From NCBI RefSeq assembly GCF_018424685.1, contig NZ_QTKX01000001.1, positions 124,001 through 188,000 of the forward strand: a DNA stretch of 64,000 nucleotides. Reading direction: 5' to 3'. A model generated the notes under the pieces. That model was not told the origin of the DNA, searched no databases, and was given only the letters and a program-made list of their open reading frames with translations. The position numbers and the translations under genes were made by a program. Source of the DNA: Mesobacillus boroniphilus. GTDB lineage: Bacteria; Bacillota; Bacilli; Bacillales; Cytobacillaceae. Positions 32,499 to 41,537 of this stretch are shown here, piece by piece; position 1 is the first letter of the stretch, and the number at the start of each line of letters is the position of its first letter.

Positions 32499-33237
32499 GA
32501 GAATCCTTTTTTTCGCAGCTGTCATCGCATTCTGGTACGCAGGAAGCAAGCTTGAATGGTGGATGCCCATCATCCTTCCATCCCCTGAAAAGGTCCTTGA
32601 GGCACTTATAACAGGCTTCCAGGATAAAACGTTGATCTACGATCTGATTGCCAGCTTCAAACGGCTTGCGATTGGTCTGGGTCTTTCCCTGGTTATCGGA
32701 ACTGGACTTGGGGTCCTGCTCGCTAAATCAAAAACGGCGGATGAAACACTTGGAACTGTCGTCCTCGCGTTTCAAAGTGTACCAAGCATTGTTTGGCTCC
32801 CGCTTGCGATCATGTGGTTCGGTATGAACGAGAAAGCTGTTATTTTCGTGGTGGTTCTTGGAGGGACATTTGTAATGACACTTAATATTAGAGTGGGCAT
32901 TAAAAATGTTTCACCTTTATTCATAAAGGCGGCAAAAACGATGGGAGTAACCGGCTGGAACTTATACAAAAGGGTTATTTTTCCGGCGGCGATCCCTTAT
33001 GTTGTCACTGGCTCAAGACTGGCATGGGCATTTGCCTGGAGGGCCCTGATGGCAGGGGAACTTTTAAGCACAGGACCTGGACTCGGATATACGCTTCGTT
33101 ACGCCTCGGATTTCGGCAACATGGGTCTTGTAATTGGTGTCATGATCATTATTGGTGTCATTGGAACAATCGTTGATCAGCTTATCTTCCAGCGCATCGA
33201 AAAATCGGTGCTGAATCGCTGGGGACTTGATTCTTAA
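32482..33237 (+). CDS. ABC transporter permease (SsuC-like)
   Basis: A 251-residue permease with six hydrophobic helices and the EAA-type loop KAAKTMGVTGWNLYKRVIFPAAIPYV, typical of the SsuC/TauC/ThiX family. It overlaps the ATPase gene; GGAGG lies 9 nt before the ATG. Works with the ATPase at 31710 and the binding protein at 33262. Confidence 0.9.
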   Translation: MNPHIKRILFFAAVIAFWYAGSKLEWWMPIILPSPEKVLEALITGFQDKTLIYDLIASFKRLAIGLGLSLVIGTGLGVLLAKSKTADETLGTVVLAFQSVPSIVWLPLAIMWFGMNEKAVIFVVVLGGTFVMTLNIRVGIKNVSPLFIKAAKTMGVTGWNLYKRVIFPAAIPYVVTGSRLAWAFAWRALMAGELLSTGPGLGYTLRYASDFGNMGLVIGVMIIIGVIGTIVDQLIFQRIEKSVLNRWGLDS

Positions 33238-33261
33238 AATAAAAATAAGGAGGAAAAATTA

Positions 33262-34260
33262 ATGAAAAAAGCTATTTTAATTTTAACATTCTTGTTTACA
33301 GCCGCGATGGTACTTGCTGGATGCGGTTCAGGCGGTTCATCCACGACCACAGCAGGCAAGGAAAAAATCGTCATCGGCTACTTCCCGAACATCAACCACG
33401 TTCCTGCGATGGTGGCAAAAGATAAGGGGTTCTTCGAGCAGCAGCTTGGTGATGGAACAACTATCGAGTATAAGACATTCGCTGAAGGCGGGTCATTCAT
33501 GACTGCACTGAAAACGGGTGAAATCGATGCAGGTCTTGTTGGACCTGGCCCGGCGATGAACAATTTCTCAACAGGCGCAGACGTTAAAATTATTGCAGGT
33601 GCATCAACCGGCGGTACAGTGGTTTTGGCAAGAAAAGGTGTAGAGATTAACTCAGTCGAAGACTTCGCTGGCAAAACATTTATCACGCCAGGAGTTGGCT
33701 GCACTCACGACGTCCAATATGAAACGTACCTTGAAGAACAGGGAATCACATCACAGCGCATCGGCGGAACAATGAAACACCTAACTGGTCAGCCGGCACA
33801 GTACGCGGCGATGCTAAAGTCTGGCAAAGTGGATATAGCAGTTGCACCAGAACCGTGGGCAGCTGTAATTGAAAAAGAAACTGGCGCAGAAGTCGTCATT
33901 GGCTGGGATGAAGTGTCCTTCGGAGAAACGCTTCCTGCATCCGTAATGGTCACGTCCGGAAAAATGATTGAGGAAAACCCGGAAACAGTTCAAAAAATTA
34001 TTAATGCTCATAAAGAGGCTGTGAAATTCATCAATGATAATCCAGCTGAAGCACAGGAAATTACGATTAAAGACATTAAAGAAACAACAGGACAGGAGCT
34101 TGAAAAAGATGTAGTCGAACTGGCATGGGAAAGAATTGGTTTTACCCATGAAGTCGATTCACAGGCAATCCAGGACTTCTCAGATTCATCTTACGCATTG
34201 AAGTTCTTGAAGGATAAACCAGACTTCAAAACCTTGATTGACCGAAGCTTCCTTAATTAA
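33262..34260 (+). CDS. ABC transporter substrate-binding lipoprotein (SsuA-like)
   Basis: A 332-residue lipoprotein: lipobox LAGC with Cys21, then a type-2 periplasmic-binding fold of the NMT1/SsuA family (KIVIGYFPNINHVPAMVAKDKGFFEQ, FAEGGSFMTALKTGEIDAGLVGPGPAMN, APEPWAAVI). It binds a small anionic or heterocyclic ligand outside the cell; the ligand is unknown. The glutamine/threonine-rich head is a linker. AAGGAGG precedes the ATG. Last gene of the three-gene operon. Confidence 0.9.
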   Translation: MKKAILILTFLFTAAMVLAGCGSGGSSTTTAGKEKIVIGYFPNINHVPAMVAKDKGFFEQQLGDGTTIEYKTFAEGGSFMTALKTGEIDAGLVGPGPAMNNFSTGADVKIIAGASTGGTVVLARKGVEINSVEDFAGKTFITPGVGCTHDVQYETYLEEQGITSQRIGGTMKHLTGQPAQYAAMLKSGKVDIAVAPEPWAAVIEKETGAEVVIGWDEVSFGETLPASVMVTSGKMIEENPETVQKIINAHKEAVKFINDNPAEAQEITIKDIKETTGQELEKDVVELAWERIGFTHEVDSQAIQDFSDSSYALKFLKDKPDFKTLIDRSFLN

Positions 34261-34266
34261 ACCAGA

Positions 34267-34297
34267 GGGTACCAGGGGTTTTCCTGGTACCTTTTTG
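34267..34297 (+). terminator. Terminator of the ABC operon
   Basis: GGTACCAGG / CCTGGTACC stem with loop GGTTTT, then TTTTTG. Confidence 0.88.
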
Positions 34298-34403
34298 TTG
34301 TTAAAAGCAAATTTCTAAATAAATGGAGAAAGGTAGAATTGATGAATCACGACAACAAGATTGCAGCCAACGGTGTTTTAGTTCATAAAATGAGGGACAA
34401 GTA

Positions 34404-34755
34404 CCCGAAAAGCCGGTAATCTGAAGGTTTCGGTAACAAGTTGGAGGAACATGTGCCCGAAAAGCGGAGGATTTGAAGGTTTCAGTAACAAGTTGGAGGA
34501 ACATGTGCCCGAAAAGCGGGGGATCTGAAGGTTTCGGTAACAAGTTGGAGGAACATGTGCCCGAAAAGCGGGGGATCTGAAGGTTTCGGTAACAAGTTGG
34601 AGGAACATGTGCCCGAAAAGCGGGGGATTTGAAGGTTTCAGTAACAAGTTGGAGGAACATGTGCCCGAAAAGCCGGTGATCTGAAGGTTTCGGTAACAAG
34701 TTGGAGGAACATGTGCCCGAAAAGCCGGTGATCTGAAGGTTTCGGTAACATGTTA
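34404..34755. repeat. Tandem repeat array, 52-bp period, about 6.8 units
   Basis: Units start with CCCGAAAAGC at 34404, 34456, 34508, 34560, 34612, 34664 and 34716. Each contains CCGAAA and TTTCGG arms 17 nt apart, then a second small inverted repeat ACAAGTT-GGAGG-AACATGT. Units differ by a few bases (GCGGGGGATC, GCCGGTGATC, GCGGAGGATT). The array fills the gap between the ABC operon and yhfN. It is open in several frames only because 52 is not a multiple of three; no gene is called. Confidence 0.95.
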
Positions 34756-34852
34756 GAGAAGCATTTTCCCCTGCCAGCAATAACTTGTTCTATTTTTGGG
34801 ACAAAGGATTAAAATAGTTATAGACATGGTTGTACGTAAAGGGGGAGAAGCT

Positions 34853-36139
34853 ATGGCGAGAAAGATGGGTTTTTATGGTGTGATCGCCTATGTGCTCTAT
34901 GGTTTCGCGGTTTACTGGTATTTATTTTACTTTGCAGATACGAGTCTTCCATTTGAGTTCGAAGGTTCGAGGGCGGACCCGGCGACGTTTTTGAACGGAA
35001 GGGAATTAATGCTGAGCGAGGAATACTCAAAAGTTAGGAATTTATTATTTTTCCTGTCGACACCTTTTGAATGGCTGTTTTATTTTCTGATTTTGCTCAT
35101 GGGGCTTTCAAAAGCTTTCAAGAAATGGGGAGAAGAGACCGCGAAGAATAAGTATGGCCAAACAGCGATCTATTTGATTTGGCTTTCATTTTTTGCTTAC
35201 ATTGCGACTTTCCCTCTAAGTTACATCAGTTATACGCTGTCTAAGACTTATAATATATCGACACAGTCATTCGCCTCTTGGATGAAGGATGAGTTGATTG
35301 ATTTCTGGATCAATTATGCGATGATGTTCGTCATTGTCGTTGTCCTTTACTGGCTGATGAACAAGTTCAAAAGGTTCTGGTGGCTGTTTGCGTGGCTGCT
35401 TTCCGTTCCGTTCACATTGTTTATCATGTTCTTGCAGCCTGTCGTGATCGACCCGCTGTACAATGATTTTTCCCCGCTGAAAAATAAGGAGCTGGAGTCA
35501 AAAATCCTTGATATTGCCGGTCAGGCTAATATCCCGGCTGAGCATGTATTTGAAGTGGATATGGCTGAAAAGACAAATGCCCTTAATGCATATGTTACGG
35601 GAATTGGCTCAAATTCAAGGATTGTCCTCTGGGATACGACCTTGAACAGGTTGAACGATGACCAGATCCTGTTCATAATGGCCCATGAAATGGCCCATTA
35701 TGTGGAGAAGCATTTATATATTGGGATTGCGGGCTACTTGGTACTTTCCCTGTTCGGTCTGTACTTTGTTTCAAGACTGATGAACTGGGCGATCAAACGG
35801 TGGGGCAAGGAATTCAAGCTACAGCACCCTGGTGACTTAAGATCGCTGCCGTTGTTCCTGATGTTCCTCTCGATGATTATGTTTGCGGCAAGCCCGGTTT
35901 CCAATCTTGTGTCACGATACCAGGAAACAAGGGCTGACCGATACGCCATCGAAATGACTGAAAATACCGATGCGGCGATTTCTGCTTTCCAGGAATTAAC
36001 GAAGGCTGGCCTCAGCCAGGTAAATCCACCATGGCTGGTGAAAATTTTCCGTTACGGACATCCGACAATGCTGGAACGGATTTCACGACTTGAGGATTTT
36101 GAAGTTGAAAAGAGGAATGAACAGGAAGATGGATATTAA
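34853..36139 (+). CDS. yhfN: M48-family membrane metalloprotease (YhfN-like)
   Basis: A 428-residue protein of the CAAX-prenyl-protease-1/Ste24 type. About six membrane helices surround the zinc site MAHEMAHYVEKH with HEMAH at residues 278-282. The third ligand is Glu in YQETRADRYA. Length agrees with B. subtilis YhfN (426). The substrate in bacteria is not known; membrane quality control is a reasonable guess. AAAGGGGGAGAAGCT precedes the ATG at 34853. Flanked upstream by a 52-bp repeat array and downstream by a strong terminator. Confidence 0.92.
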   Translation: MARKMGFYGVIAYVLYGFAVYWYLFYFADTSLPFEFEGSRADPATFLNGRELMLSEEYSKVRNLLFFLSTPFEWLFYFLILLMGLSKAFKKWGEETAKNKYGQTAIYLIWLSFFAYIATFPLSYISYTLSKTYNISTQSFASWMKDELIDFWINYAMMFVIVVVLYWLMNKFKRFWWLFAWLLSVPFTLFIMFLQPVVIDPLYNDFSPLKNKELESKILDIAGQANIPAEHVFEVDMAEKTNALNAYVTGIGSNSRIVLWDTTLNRLNDDQILFIMAHEMAHYVEKHLYIGIAGYLVLSLFGLYFVSRLMNWAIKRWGKEFKLQHPGDLRSLPLFLMFLSMIMFAASPVSNLVSRYQETRADRYAIEMTENTDAAISAFQELTKAGLSQVNPPWLVKIFRYGHPTMLERISRLEDFEVEKRNEQEDGY

Positions 36140-36141
36140 GC

Positions 36142-36176
36142 AAGAAAGCCCTCGAACATTGAGGGCTTTCTTTTTT
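36142..36176 (+). terminator. Terminator of yhfN
   Basis: AGAAAGCCCTC / GAGGGCTTTCT perfect 11-bp stem followed by TTTTT. Confidence 0.88.
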
Positions 36177-36269
36177 AAAAACTAAGGGCTTTCCGGGAAA
36201 GAGCTTCTGTTTGAACTTAGCCTTATTTCAAGATAATAAAATATCCCCTATATAGGGGATATCACTCAT

Positions 36270-36506
36270 CTAAGTGCCGAATTGTTTGTTGAGATCTTTC
36301 AATTCCTCCGTCAAAGATAAAAACAGAATTTTATCGCGGTCGTCGATGGCCTTATCAATTTTCAACATCAATCTTTCTTTTTTAGTATTCAGTTGAATTT
36401 CGGAAATAAGCATGTCAACATACAGGTCCAGAACAAAAGATTCCTTGGCTTTAATGCGTTTCATCACACTGGCCTTCATGATTTCAGAATACGATTTTTC
36501 TTTCAC
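36270..36506 (-). CDS. yhzC: IDEAL-domain protein (YhzC-like)
   Basis: A 78-residue protein with an IDEAL-domain-like C-terminus (MLKIDKAIDDRDKILFLSLTEEL). It is divergent from comK, as yhzC is in B. subtilis. IDEAL-domain proteins are small and often sit near or fused to regulators; the function is open. Start is GTG at 36506 with AGAGGTG at fair spacing; GTG at 36515 is possible. Confidence 0.78.
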   Translation of the reverse strand: MKEKSYSEIMKASVMKRIKAKESFVLDLYVDMLISEIQLNTKKERLMLKIDKAIDDRDKILFLSLTEELKDLNKQFGT

Positions 36507-36696
36507 TGACCTCACCTCTTAGACCTTTTTTATATTATATGGATTATCGAATAGATAATCAACTAAATTTTTATAATTTTTAGAAAATTTATATCAGGAC
36601 AAAAATTGTGGCTAAAAATAGAACTTTTTCTGTAAGTAAAGAAAATTTAAACTCTTATGGTAAAATAGGGTATGAGGTATTTTAGGAGGTGAAGGA
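36507..36696 (+). promoter_or_regulatory. comK promoter region with AT-box-like elements
   Basis: Very AT-rich DNA. AAAAATAGAACTTTTT at 36614-36629 resembles a ComK AT-box (AAAA-N5-TTTT, here N6). AAATTTTTATAATTTTT lies ~45 bp upstream. ComK autoregulation through paired AT-boxes is established in B. subtilis; the assignment here is tentative. Confidence 0.4.
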
Positions 36697-37275
36697 ATGA
36701 CAGGAAATACAAAGAACTTAGTTGAAGAGTACGAAATAAATCCTTTTACCATGATAATTATTCCTGAAGAATACGGCAGCAGGATTTACTCCAGGGTGAT
36801 CGAGCTGGAGGAGGAGTATTTATCCCCATTCAGACCAATGGATATCGTCAAGAAAAGCTGCAAGTATTTTGGAAGCAGCTACGAGGGCAGGAAAGAGGGA
36901 ACAAAACAGCTTACCGGGATCACCCATAAAACCCCCATCATCATCGACCCTATAAGCTCCATTTATTTCATGCCTACGAGCTCGCCTACAAAACCGGATT
37001 GCATATGGGTTTCTCATGAGCACATATTATTCCATAAGAAGGTGGACGCCCACAGTACAAAGGTTACCTTCAGGAATAAGAAATCCATGATTCTGCCAGT
37101 ATCCCATCATTCATTTGAGAACCAGCTGCTGCGGACATCCCTGCTGCGAACCAAATTCATGCAGCGGATGAAAGAAACCGAACGAAAAGCGTTATATCTT
37201 ATCCATGGTCCAAAGTTCAGCGATTCGCAAGGGTATCCTCATGCTAAACTTGTCAGTGAGGTATATAAAGACTAG
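36697..37275 (+). CDS. comK: Competence transcription factor ComK
   Basis: A 192-residue protein of the ComK family. Diagnostic segments: SCKYFGSSYEGRKEGTKQLTGITHKTPIIIDP and YFMPTSSPTKPDCIWVSHEHI. Size equals that of B. subtilis ComK. It is the master activator of DNA-uptake and recombination genes. GGAGGTGAAGG precedes the ATG. It has its own promoter region and terminator. All conserved blocks look intact, so the gene is probably functional. Confidence 0.94.
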   Translation: MTGNTKNLVEEYEINPFTMIIIPEEYGSRIYSRVIELEEEYLSPFRPMDIVKKSCKYFGSSYEGRKEGTKQLTGITHKTPIIIDPISSIYFMPTSSPTKPDCIWVSHEHILFHKKVDAHSTKVTFRNKKSMILPVSHHSFENQLLRTSLLRTKFMQRMKETERKALYLIHGPKFSDSQGYPHAKLVSEVYKD

Positions 37276-37278
37276 ATT

Positions 37279-37312
37279 AAAGAATCCGGTTTTTCAGCCG
37301 GATTCTTTTTCA
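37279..37312 (+). terminator. Terminator of comK
   Basis: AAAGAATCCGG / CCGGATTCTTT stem followed by TT-C; perfect 11-bp pairing. Confidence 0.85.
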
Positions 37313-37373
37313 ATTGTAATTTAAGCAATTATAAAATATTTTTGTAATGCTAAAGTATATTTGGTTTTCTTAA

Positions 37374-37581
37374 TCCAGCTCCAGCGCCTAGCCCCTCGAG
37401 ACGCTTCGGTCCTGCCAATGAAGTTAAAGAACGACTTCGGTGTTAGGCCCTCCAGCGCTTGTCGGAGTTGGGCAGTCGCCTACGCTTTTCGATTTCGGTT
37501 CTGTCAATGAAGTCAAAAAGCGACTTCAGTGTCAGGCCCCCCAGCGCTTGTCGGGGCTGAACGAGGCGCTTGCTCTTTTTG
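37374..37581 (+). repeat. Dispersed intergenic element, copy 2 (double core)
   Basis: Begins TCCAGCTCCAGCGCCTAGCC and ends GGGGCTGAACGAGGCGCTTG. It contains two successive AATGAAGT-AAA-CGACTTC cores, each followed by a CCAGCGCTTGTCGG segment, so it looks like a tandem of two elements. Its right part (37513-37581) is read on the minus strand as the C-terminus and stop codon of the yhjD-like gene. Confidence 0.85.
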
Positions 37582-37944
37582 TTCTGTTTTGAACCGCTTG
37601 AAAAGGTAGTGAAGCATCAATTCCTGGACTTTATTGCGGATGCGGGGATTGAAGTAGTTATGCTGTTCTTCGTAGCCTTTGTAGATGAAGAGGAACATGG
37701 TAAAGGCGTCATCCCGTTTTACTTCTTCAACCTTAAGGTTATTCTTTTTGAGGTAGTTTTTCACAATGGCGAGCTCTTTCTGGACTGCTTTCATTGTTTC
37801 TTCAATTAGCTCCAAATAAGGCTTCTTTAGTTTAAATGGACTATTTTCAACGACAGAAAGATCCCGATTGAGCACGACCAGAACCATCGGCAAATAGATG
37901 GCCTGCTCCATAATATCGCGGTCTTTTTCAGGAATCCTTGTCAT
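37513..37944 (-). CDS. yhjD: YhjD-like protein with repeat-derived C-terminus
   Basis: A 143-residue protein: MTRIPEKDRDIMEQAIYLPMVLVVLNRDL at the start and a conserved block GYEEQHNYFNPRIRNKVQELMLHYLFKRF near residues 95-122. Helical and cytosolic, no known catalytic motif. Order before yhjE and sipV suggests YhjD of B. subtilis, which I recall as ~120 residues. The last ~23 residues (QKEQAPRSAPTSAGGPDTEVAF) are encoded inside a dispersed intergenic repeat, so its natural end has been replaced. GAAGGGA precedes the ATG at 37944. Function unknown. Confidence 0.75.
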   Translation of the reverse strand: MTRIPEKDRDIMEQAIYLPMVLVVLNRDLSVVENSPFKLKKPYLELIEETMKAVQKELAIVKNYLKKNNLKVEEVKRDDAFTMFLFIYKGYEEQHNYFNPRIRNKVQELMLHYLFKRFKTEQKEQAPRSAPTSAGGPDTEVAF

Positions 37945-38200
37945 TTTGCTCTGTCCCTTCAAAATAAAATAAGAACATCTGTTCGTTATTATCGTACTGG
38001 ATTTTGAGGAGTATTTCAAGAGGGTAAAAAAATTTACTCCTCACTATCATTTTCTCCAATATAAAAGGAAACTTGCAGTAGTTGTGAATCGTTGGTTTTT
38101 TTCGGAAAAAGATTGAGGTAAAAGCAGGAGATTTATTTCTGTTATCGAAATAATAATATAATAAAGTGAACAATTTAACTTTGGAAGGATGGCTCCCGAG

Positions 38201-40183
38201 ATGGAAAAGAGATTTATTAAAGCAGAGGATTTATTTGAATTAAAGTCCGTTACTGACCCTCAGTTTTCACCTGATGGAAAGAAGTGTGTGTTTATCCAGA
38301 CAGAGATGCTGGAGAAAAAGAATGATTATGCCTCTAATTTATACATAATTGACATTGAAGAAGGCGGAGAGCCAAGGCAATGGACTTACGGGGAATATCG
38401 CAACCATTCCCCGAGATGGTCACCGGATGGCACGAAGCTGGCTTTCGTATCGAACCGCAGCGGCAAGAACCAGATCTTTGTTCTAGATGCTGCTGGCGGG
38501 GAAGCCAGGCAGGCTACTGACTTCCGAAATGGTGCAAATGGTCCCATTTGGTCTCCGGATGGAGAAAGAATCGCGTGCTCCGTATCCTTGAAGCCTGACG
38601 AAGATTTGCTTGAAAAGGCAGAAGAAAAGAAGGATGACAAGAAGCCGGAACCGTTCGTAGCTGAGGAAATGAAATATAAATCAGACGGAGCTGGTTTCTG
38701 GGATGGCAAGTATCGACAGACTGTCATTGTGAATATCGCAGATGGAAAGGCAGAATTAGTGGCGAAAGGCGAAGTGGACTACCACTTGCAGTGCTGGTCT
38801 CCTGACGGAAAAAGCCTTGTATTGTCAGCTGATGAGTCACCTGAACGTGATTTCTCGTTCAAAAGTGATTTATGGCTGATGGACATTGAGACAGGGAATA
38901 AAACGAAACTAACATATGGTAAGGGCTACTTCGGAAATGCCATATTCTCTCCTGACGGAAAATACCTTGGCTACACGGGGCATGAGAGAGAATTTGAAAA
39001 TGCAACGTTAACTCAAGTTTGGATTCAGGAGCTCGAGACGGGTAACATCCAATGCGTCACAGAAAACATGGATATTCTTGTGGGAGACGCTGTTGCCGCA
39101 GACTTCCAGCAGGGGGCGCATAGTCCAGGGTTGATCTGGGGCGAAGATGGCAGGAGCTTTTATTTCCTTGCAAGCGACCAGGGAAACACTGTGATATATT
39201 TTGCGAACCTAGATGGCGAAGTGTATCCGGCACTTCTTGACCAGCAGCATGTGTATGGGTACACACTTGACCGCAAAAACCAGAGGGTTATTGCAGCCAT
39301 CAGCAATCCGGTGCTTCCGGGGGAACTGTTCCAGCTTGAAGTAACCACTGGTGAAATGAAACAGCTGACGGCCGTGAATGAAAAGGTACTGGAATCTGTT
39401 ACTCTATCGCAGCCTGAGCAGATTTCTTTCGAGGCCAGCGATGGTACACCGCTGCATGGCTGGATCATGAAGCCTGCGGGATATGAAGAGGGCAAGAAAT
39501 ATCCGTTGATTCTTGAGATACATGGGGGACCGCATGCAATGTATGCCAACTCATATTTCAATGAATTTCAGGTTCTCGCGGCTGAAGGCTACGCGGTATT
39601 ATATATTAATCCGCGCGGCAGCCATGGATACGGGCAGCAATTCGTCAATGCCGTCCGCGGGGATTATGGCGGCGGAGACTATCAGGATGTGATGGACGCT
39701 GTCGATTACGCCCTGGAAAAACACGATTTCATCGACAAGGATCGATTGGGAGTGACCGGCGGCAGCTATGGCGGTTTCATGACAAACTGGATTGTCGGAC
39801 ATACGGACAGATTCAAGGCAGCCGTCACACAGCGTTCGATTTCAAACTGGATCAGTTTTTATGGTGTCTCAGACATCGGCTACTATTTTACAGAGTGGCA
39901 AATCCAGGCTGATCTCAGCGATTTAGAAACAATGTGGAAGCATTCTCCTATCGCCTATGTGGAAAAAATCAATACACCTTTATTGATTCTCCACAGCGAA
40001 AAGGACTACCGCTGTCCAATTGAACAGGCTGAACAGCTATTCATTGCCTTGAAGAGACAGGGCAAGGAAACGAAATTCATCCGCTTCCCTGAGTCCAACC
40101 ATGAGCTTTCAAGAAGCGGAAAGCCTAATCTCCGTCTAAGCCGGTTGTCATCGATTGTCGACTGGTTTAATAAGTACTTGTAA
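38201..40183 (+). CDS. S9-family prolyl oligopeptidase / acylaminoacyl-peptidase-like
   Basis: A 660-residue serine peptidase. The N-terminal ~390 residues form a WD40/TolB-like beta-propeller with repeated PxWSPDG motifs (RWSPDGTKLAFVSNR, IWSPDGERIA). The C-terminal alpha/beta-hydrolase domain has Ser522 in TGGSYGGFM, Asp602 in HSEKDYRCP and His634 in SNHELS. Cytosolic; it degrades short peptides. No signal peptide. ATG at 38201 is chosen because GGAAGG abuts the ATG at 38189. It is related to B. subtilis YuxL by architecture. Confidence 0.92.
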   Translation: MEKRFIKAEDLFELKSVTDPQFSPDGKKCVFIQTEMLEKKNDYASNLYIIDIEEGGEPRQWTYGEYRNHSPRWSPDGTKLAFVSNRSGKNQIFVLDAAGGEARQATDFRNGANGPIWSPDGERIACSVSLKPDEDLLEKAEEKKDDKKPEPFVAEEMKYKSDGAGFWDGKYRQTVIVNIADGKAELVAKGEVDYHLQCWSPDGKSLVLSADESPERDFSFKSDLWLMDIETGNKTKLTYGKGYFGNAIFSPDGKYLGYTGHEREFENATLTQVWIQELETGNIQCVTENMDILVGDAVAADFQQGAHSPGLIWGEDGRSFYFLASDQGNTVIYFANLDGEVYPALLDQQHVYGYTLDRKNQRVIAAISNPVLPGELFQLEVTTGEMKQLTAVNEKVLESVTLSQPEQISFEASDGTPLHGWIMKPAGYEEGKKYPLILEIHGGPHAMYANSYFNEFQVLAAEGYAVLYINPRGSHGYGQQFVNAVRGDYGGGDYQDVMDAVDYALEKHDFIDKDRLGVTGGSYGGFMTNWIVGHTDRFKAAVTQRSISNWISFYGVSDIGYYFTEWQIQADLSDLETMWKHSPIAYVEKINTPLLILHSEKDYRCPIEQAEQLFIALKRQGKETKFIRFPESNHELSRSGKPNLRLSRLSSIVDWFNKYL

Positions 40184-40201
40184 AAATCCTAGATGGTTTT
40201 C

Positions 40202-40237
40202 ACCCGCGGCAAACGTTCATGCCGCGGGTTTATTTTT
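40202..40237 (+). terminator. Terminator of the S9 peptidase gene
   Basis: ACCCGCGGCA / TGCCGCGGGT perfect 10-bp stem followed by TTATTTTTT. Confidence 0.87.
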
Positions 40238-40461
40238 TGAAAAATTCTCCAGAGAAGTTTAATGTTATAGGTAAAAAAGGAAAATAGTAATAAGGTACTT
40301 CGCTTGACTGTTGCAACAATCGAATCAATATTGTTTTCTGGTTGCCGCAATCAATCCAAAAATGGTCATGAATCAAAACAGTGTAAAAGCAACAAGTTAA
40401 CAAAAAGGGCTTAATAATATTCATGTTAGATCAATATTTATAAATCGGAAGGGTTTTTCGA

Positions 40462-41400
40462 ATGAGATATGAAAGACACCAACATAAGAAGAGAAGAAAA
40501 AGAATCAGATGGTCCAGCATTTTTCTGCTGCTATTCCTTCTGGTCGGAGCCGTTGCACTGTATTCCTATATGCAGTACCGTTCTGGGGTGAATGATTCGG
40601 AAAAAGCGGCGGAGGAAAACAAGCAGGAATATCATTTTAATGGCGAGAGTGACCAAAATGGCCTCACGAATATCCTGCTGATTGGCAGTGACGCGAGAGG
40701 GAAGGAAACTTCGCGGTCAGATACGATCATGATTGCCAGTTATAATCCAGATACAGAGTCTTATAAATTGACCTCGATTATGAGGGATACGTATGTGGAG
40801 ATTCCGGGACATGGAAAAAATAAAATCAATGCTGCGTTTGCCTTTGGTGGACCGGAGCTACTGAGGCAGACTATAAAGGAGAACTTTGATGTCAGTCTCC
40901 AATATTATTCAATCGTTGATTTTGAAGGGTTTGTGCGTCTAATTGATGAAGCATTTCCCGAAGGTGTTGAAGTCAATGTTGAAAAGAGAATGTCAGAGGG
41001 AATTGGTGTCACTCTGGAGCCAGGTGTTCAAAGACTGGACGGGAAACATCTGCTTGGATATGTCCGGTTCCGCCAGGATGCAGTCGGGGATTTTGGCCGT
41101 GTAGAACGCCAGCAAAATGTCATAAAGGAAGTCGGCAAGCAGTTTGCCAGCATCCAGACACTGCCGAAGCTCCCTAAATTGGTTGGAGTCGTTACTCCGT
41201 TTATCAATACCAATATGGATACGGGCGATATCTTATTTATGGGAAAAGGGCTGATTTCAAAGGATAATCGGAATATCGAAACAATGAGGATACCGGTTGA
41301 GGGATCATTCGAGAACCAGAGGGTAAGCGGTGCAGGTGCCGTATTGGCGATAAACTTTGAAGAAAACAGGACCGCGCTACAGAATTTTTTAACTAAATAG
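40462..41400 (+). CDS. LytR-CpsA-Psr (LCP) cell-wall polymer ligase
   Basis: A 312-residue membrane-anchored protein. Arg/Lys-rich N-terminus and one membrane helix (SIFLLLFLLVGAVALYSYM, residues 19-37), then an extracellular LCP domain: ILLIGSDARGKETSRSDTIMIAS, LTSIMRDTYVEIPGHGKNKINAAFAFGG, GYVRFRQDAVGDFGRVERQQ. The Asp and Arg residues that bind the polyprenyl pyrophosphate are present. LCP proteins attach teichoic acids and other polymers to peptidoglycan. Which polymer is unclear. GGAAGGG precedes the ATG. Confidence 0.92.
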   Translation: MRYERHQHKKRRKRIRWSSIFLLLFLLVGAVALYSYMQYRSGVNDSEKAAEENKQEYHFNGESDQNGLTNILLIGSDARGKETSRSDTIMIASYNPDTESYKLTSIMRDTYVEIPGHGKNKINAAFAFGGPELLRQTIKENFDVSLQYYSIVDFEGFVRLIDEAFPEGVEVNVEKRMSEGIGVTLEPGVQRLDGKHLLGYVRFRQDAVGDFGRVERQQNVIKEVGKQFASIQTLPKLPKLVGVVTPFINTNMDTGDILFMGKGLISKDNRNIETMRIPVEGSFENQRVSGAGAVLAINFEENRTALQNFLTK

Positions 41401-41537
41401 ACAGCTTGTAAAAATTCCTCAATTAAGATTTAGAGGTGTACAATTATCTCTAAGAGGTAAATAGGTTATGGGTGATCAGAACTCTGTGAAGATTTCAGAA
41501 ACCTGATTTGCTGAGTTGTTTGGACAAGGAGATCTCA

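Noticed and set aside
34342..34419. A 25-codon frame with a GGAGAAAGG-like ribosome site in front of the 52-bp array
   Set aside because: It runs into the repeat array and stops there. No resemblance to known peptides; likely chance.
34301..34780. A 159-codon minus-strand open frame through the 52-bp array
   Set aside because: A 52-bp period shifts frames unit by unit, so all frames stay open and rotate the same translation. No ribosome site, composition unlike neighbours.
40184..40461. Search for a gene or riboswitch in the gap before the LCP gene
   Set aside because: AT-rich DNA, terminator at the left edge, no structured motif seen.
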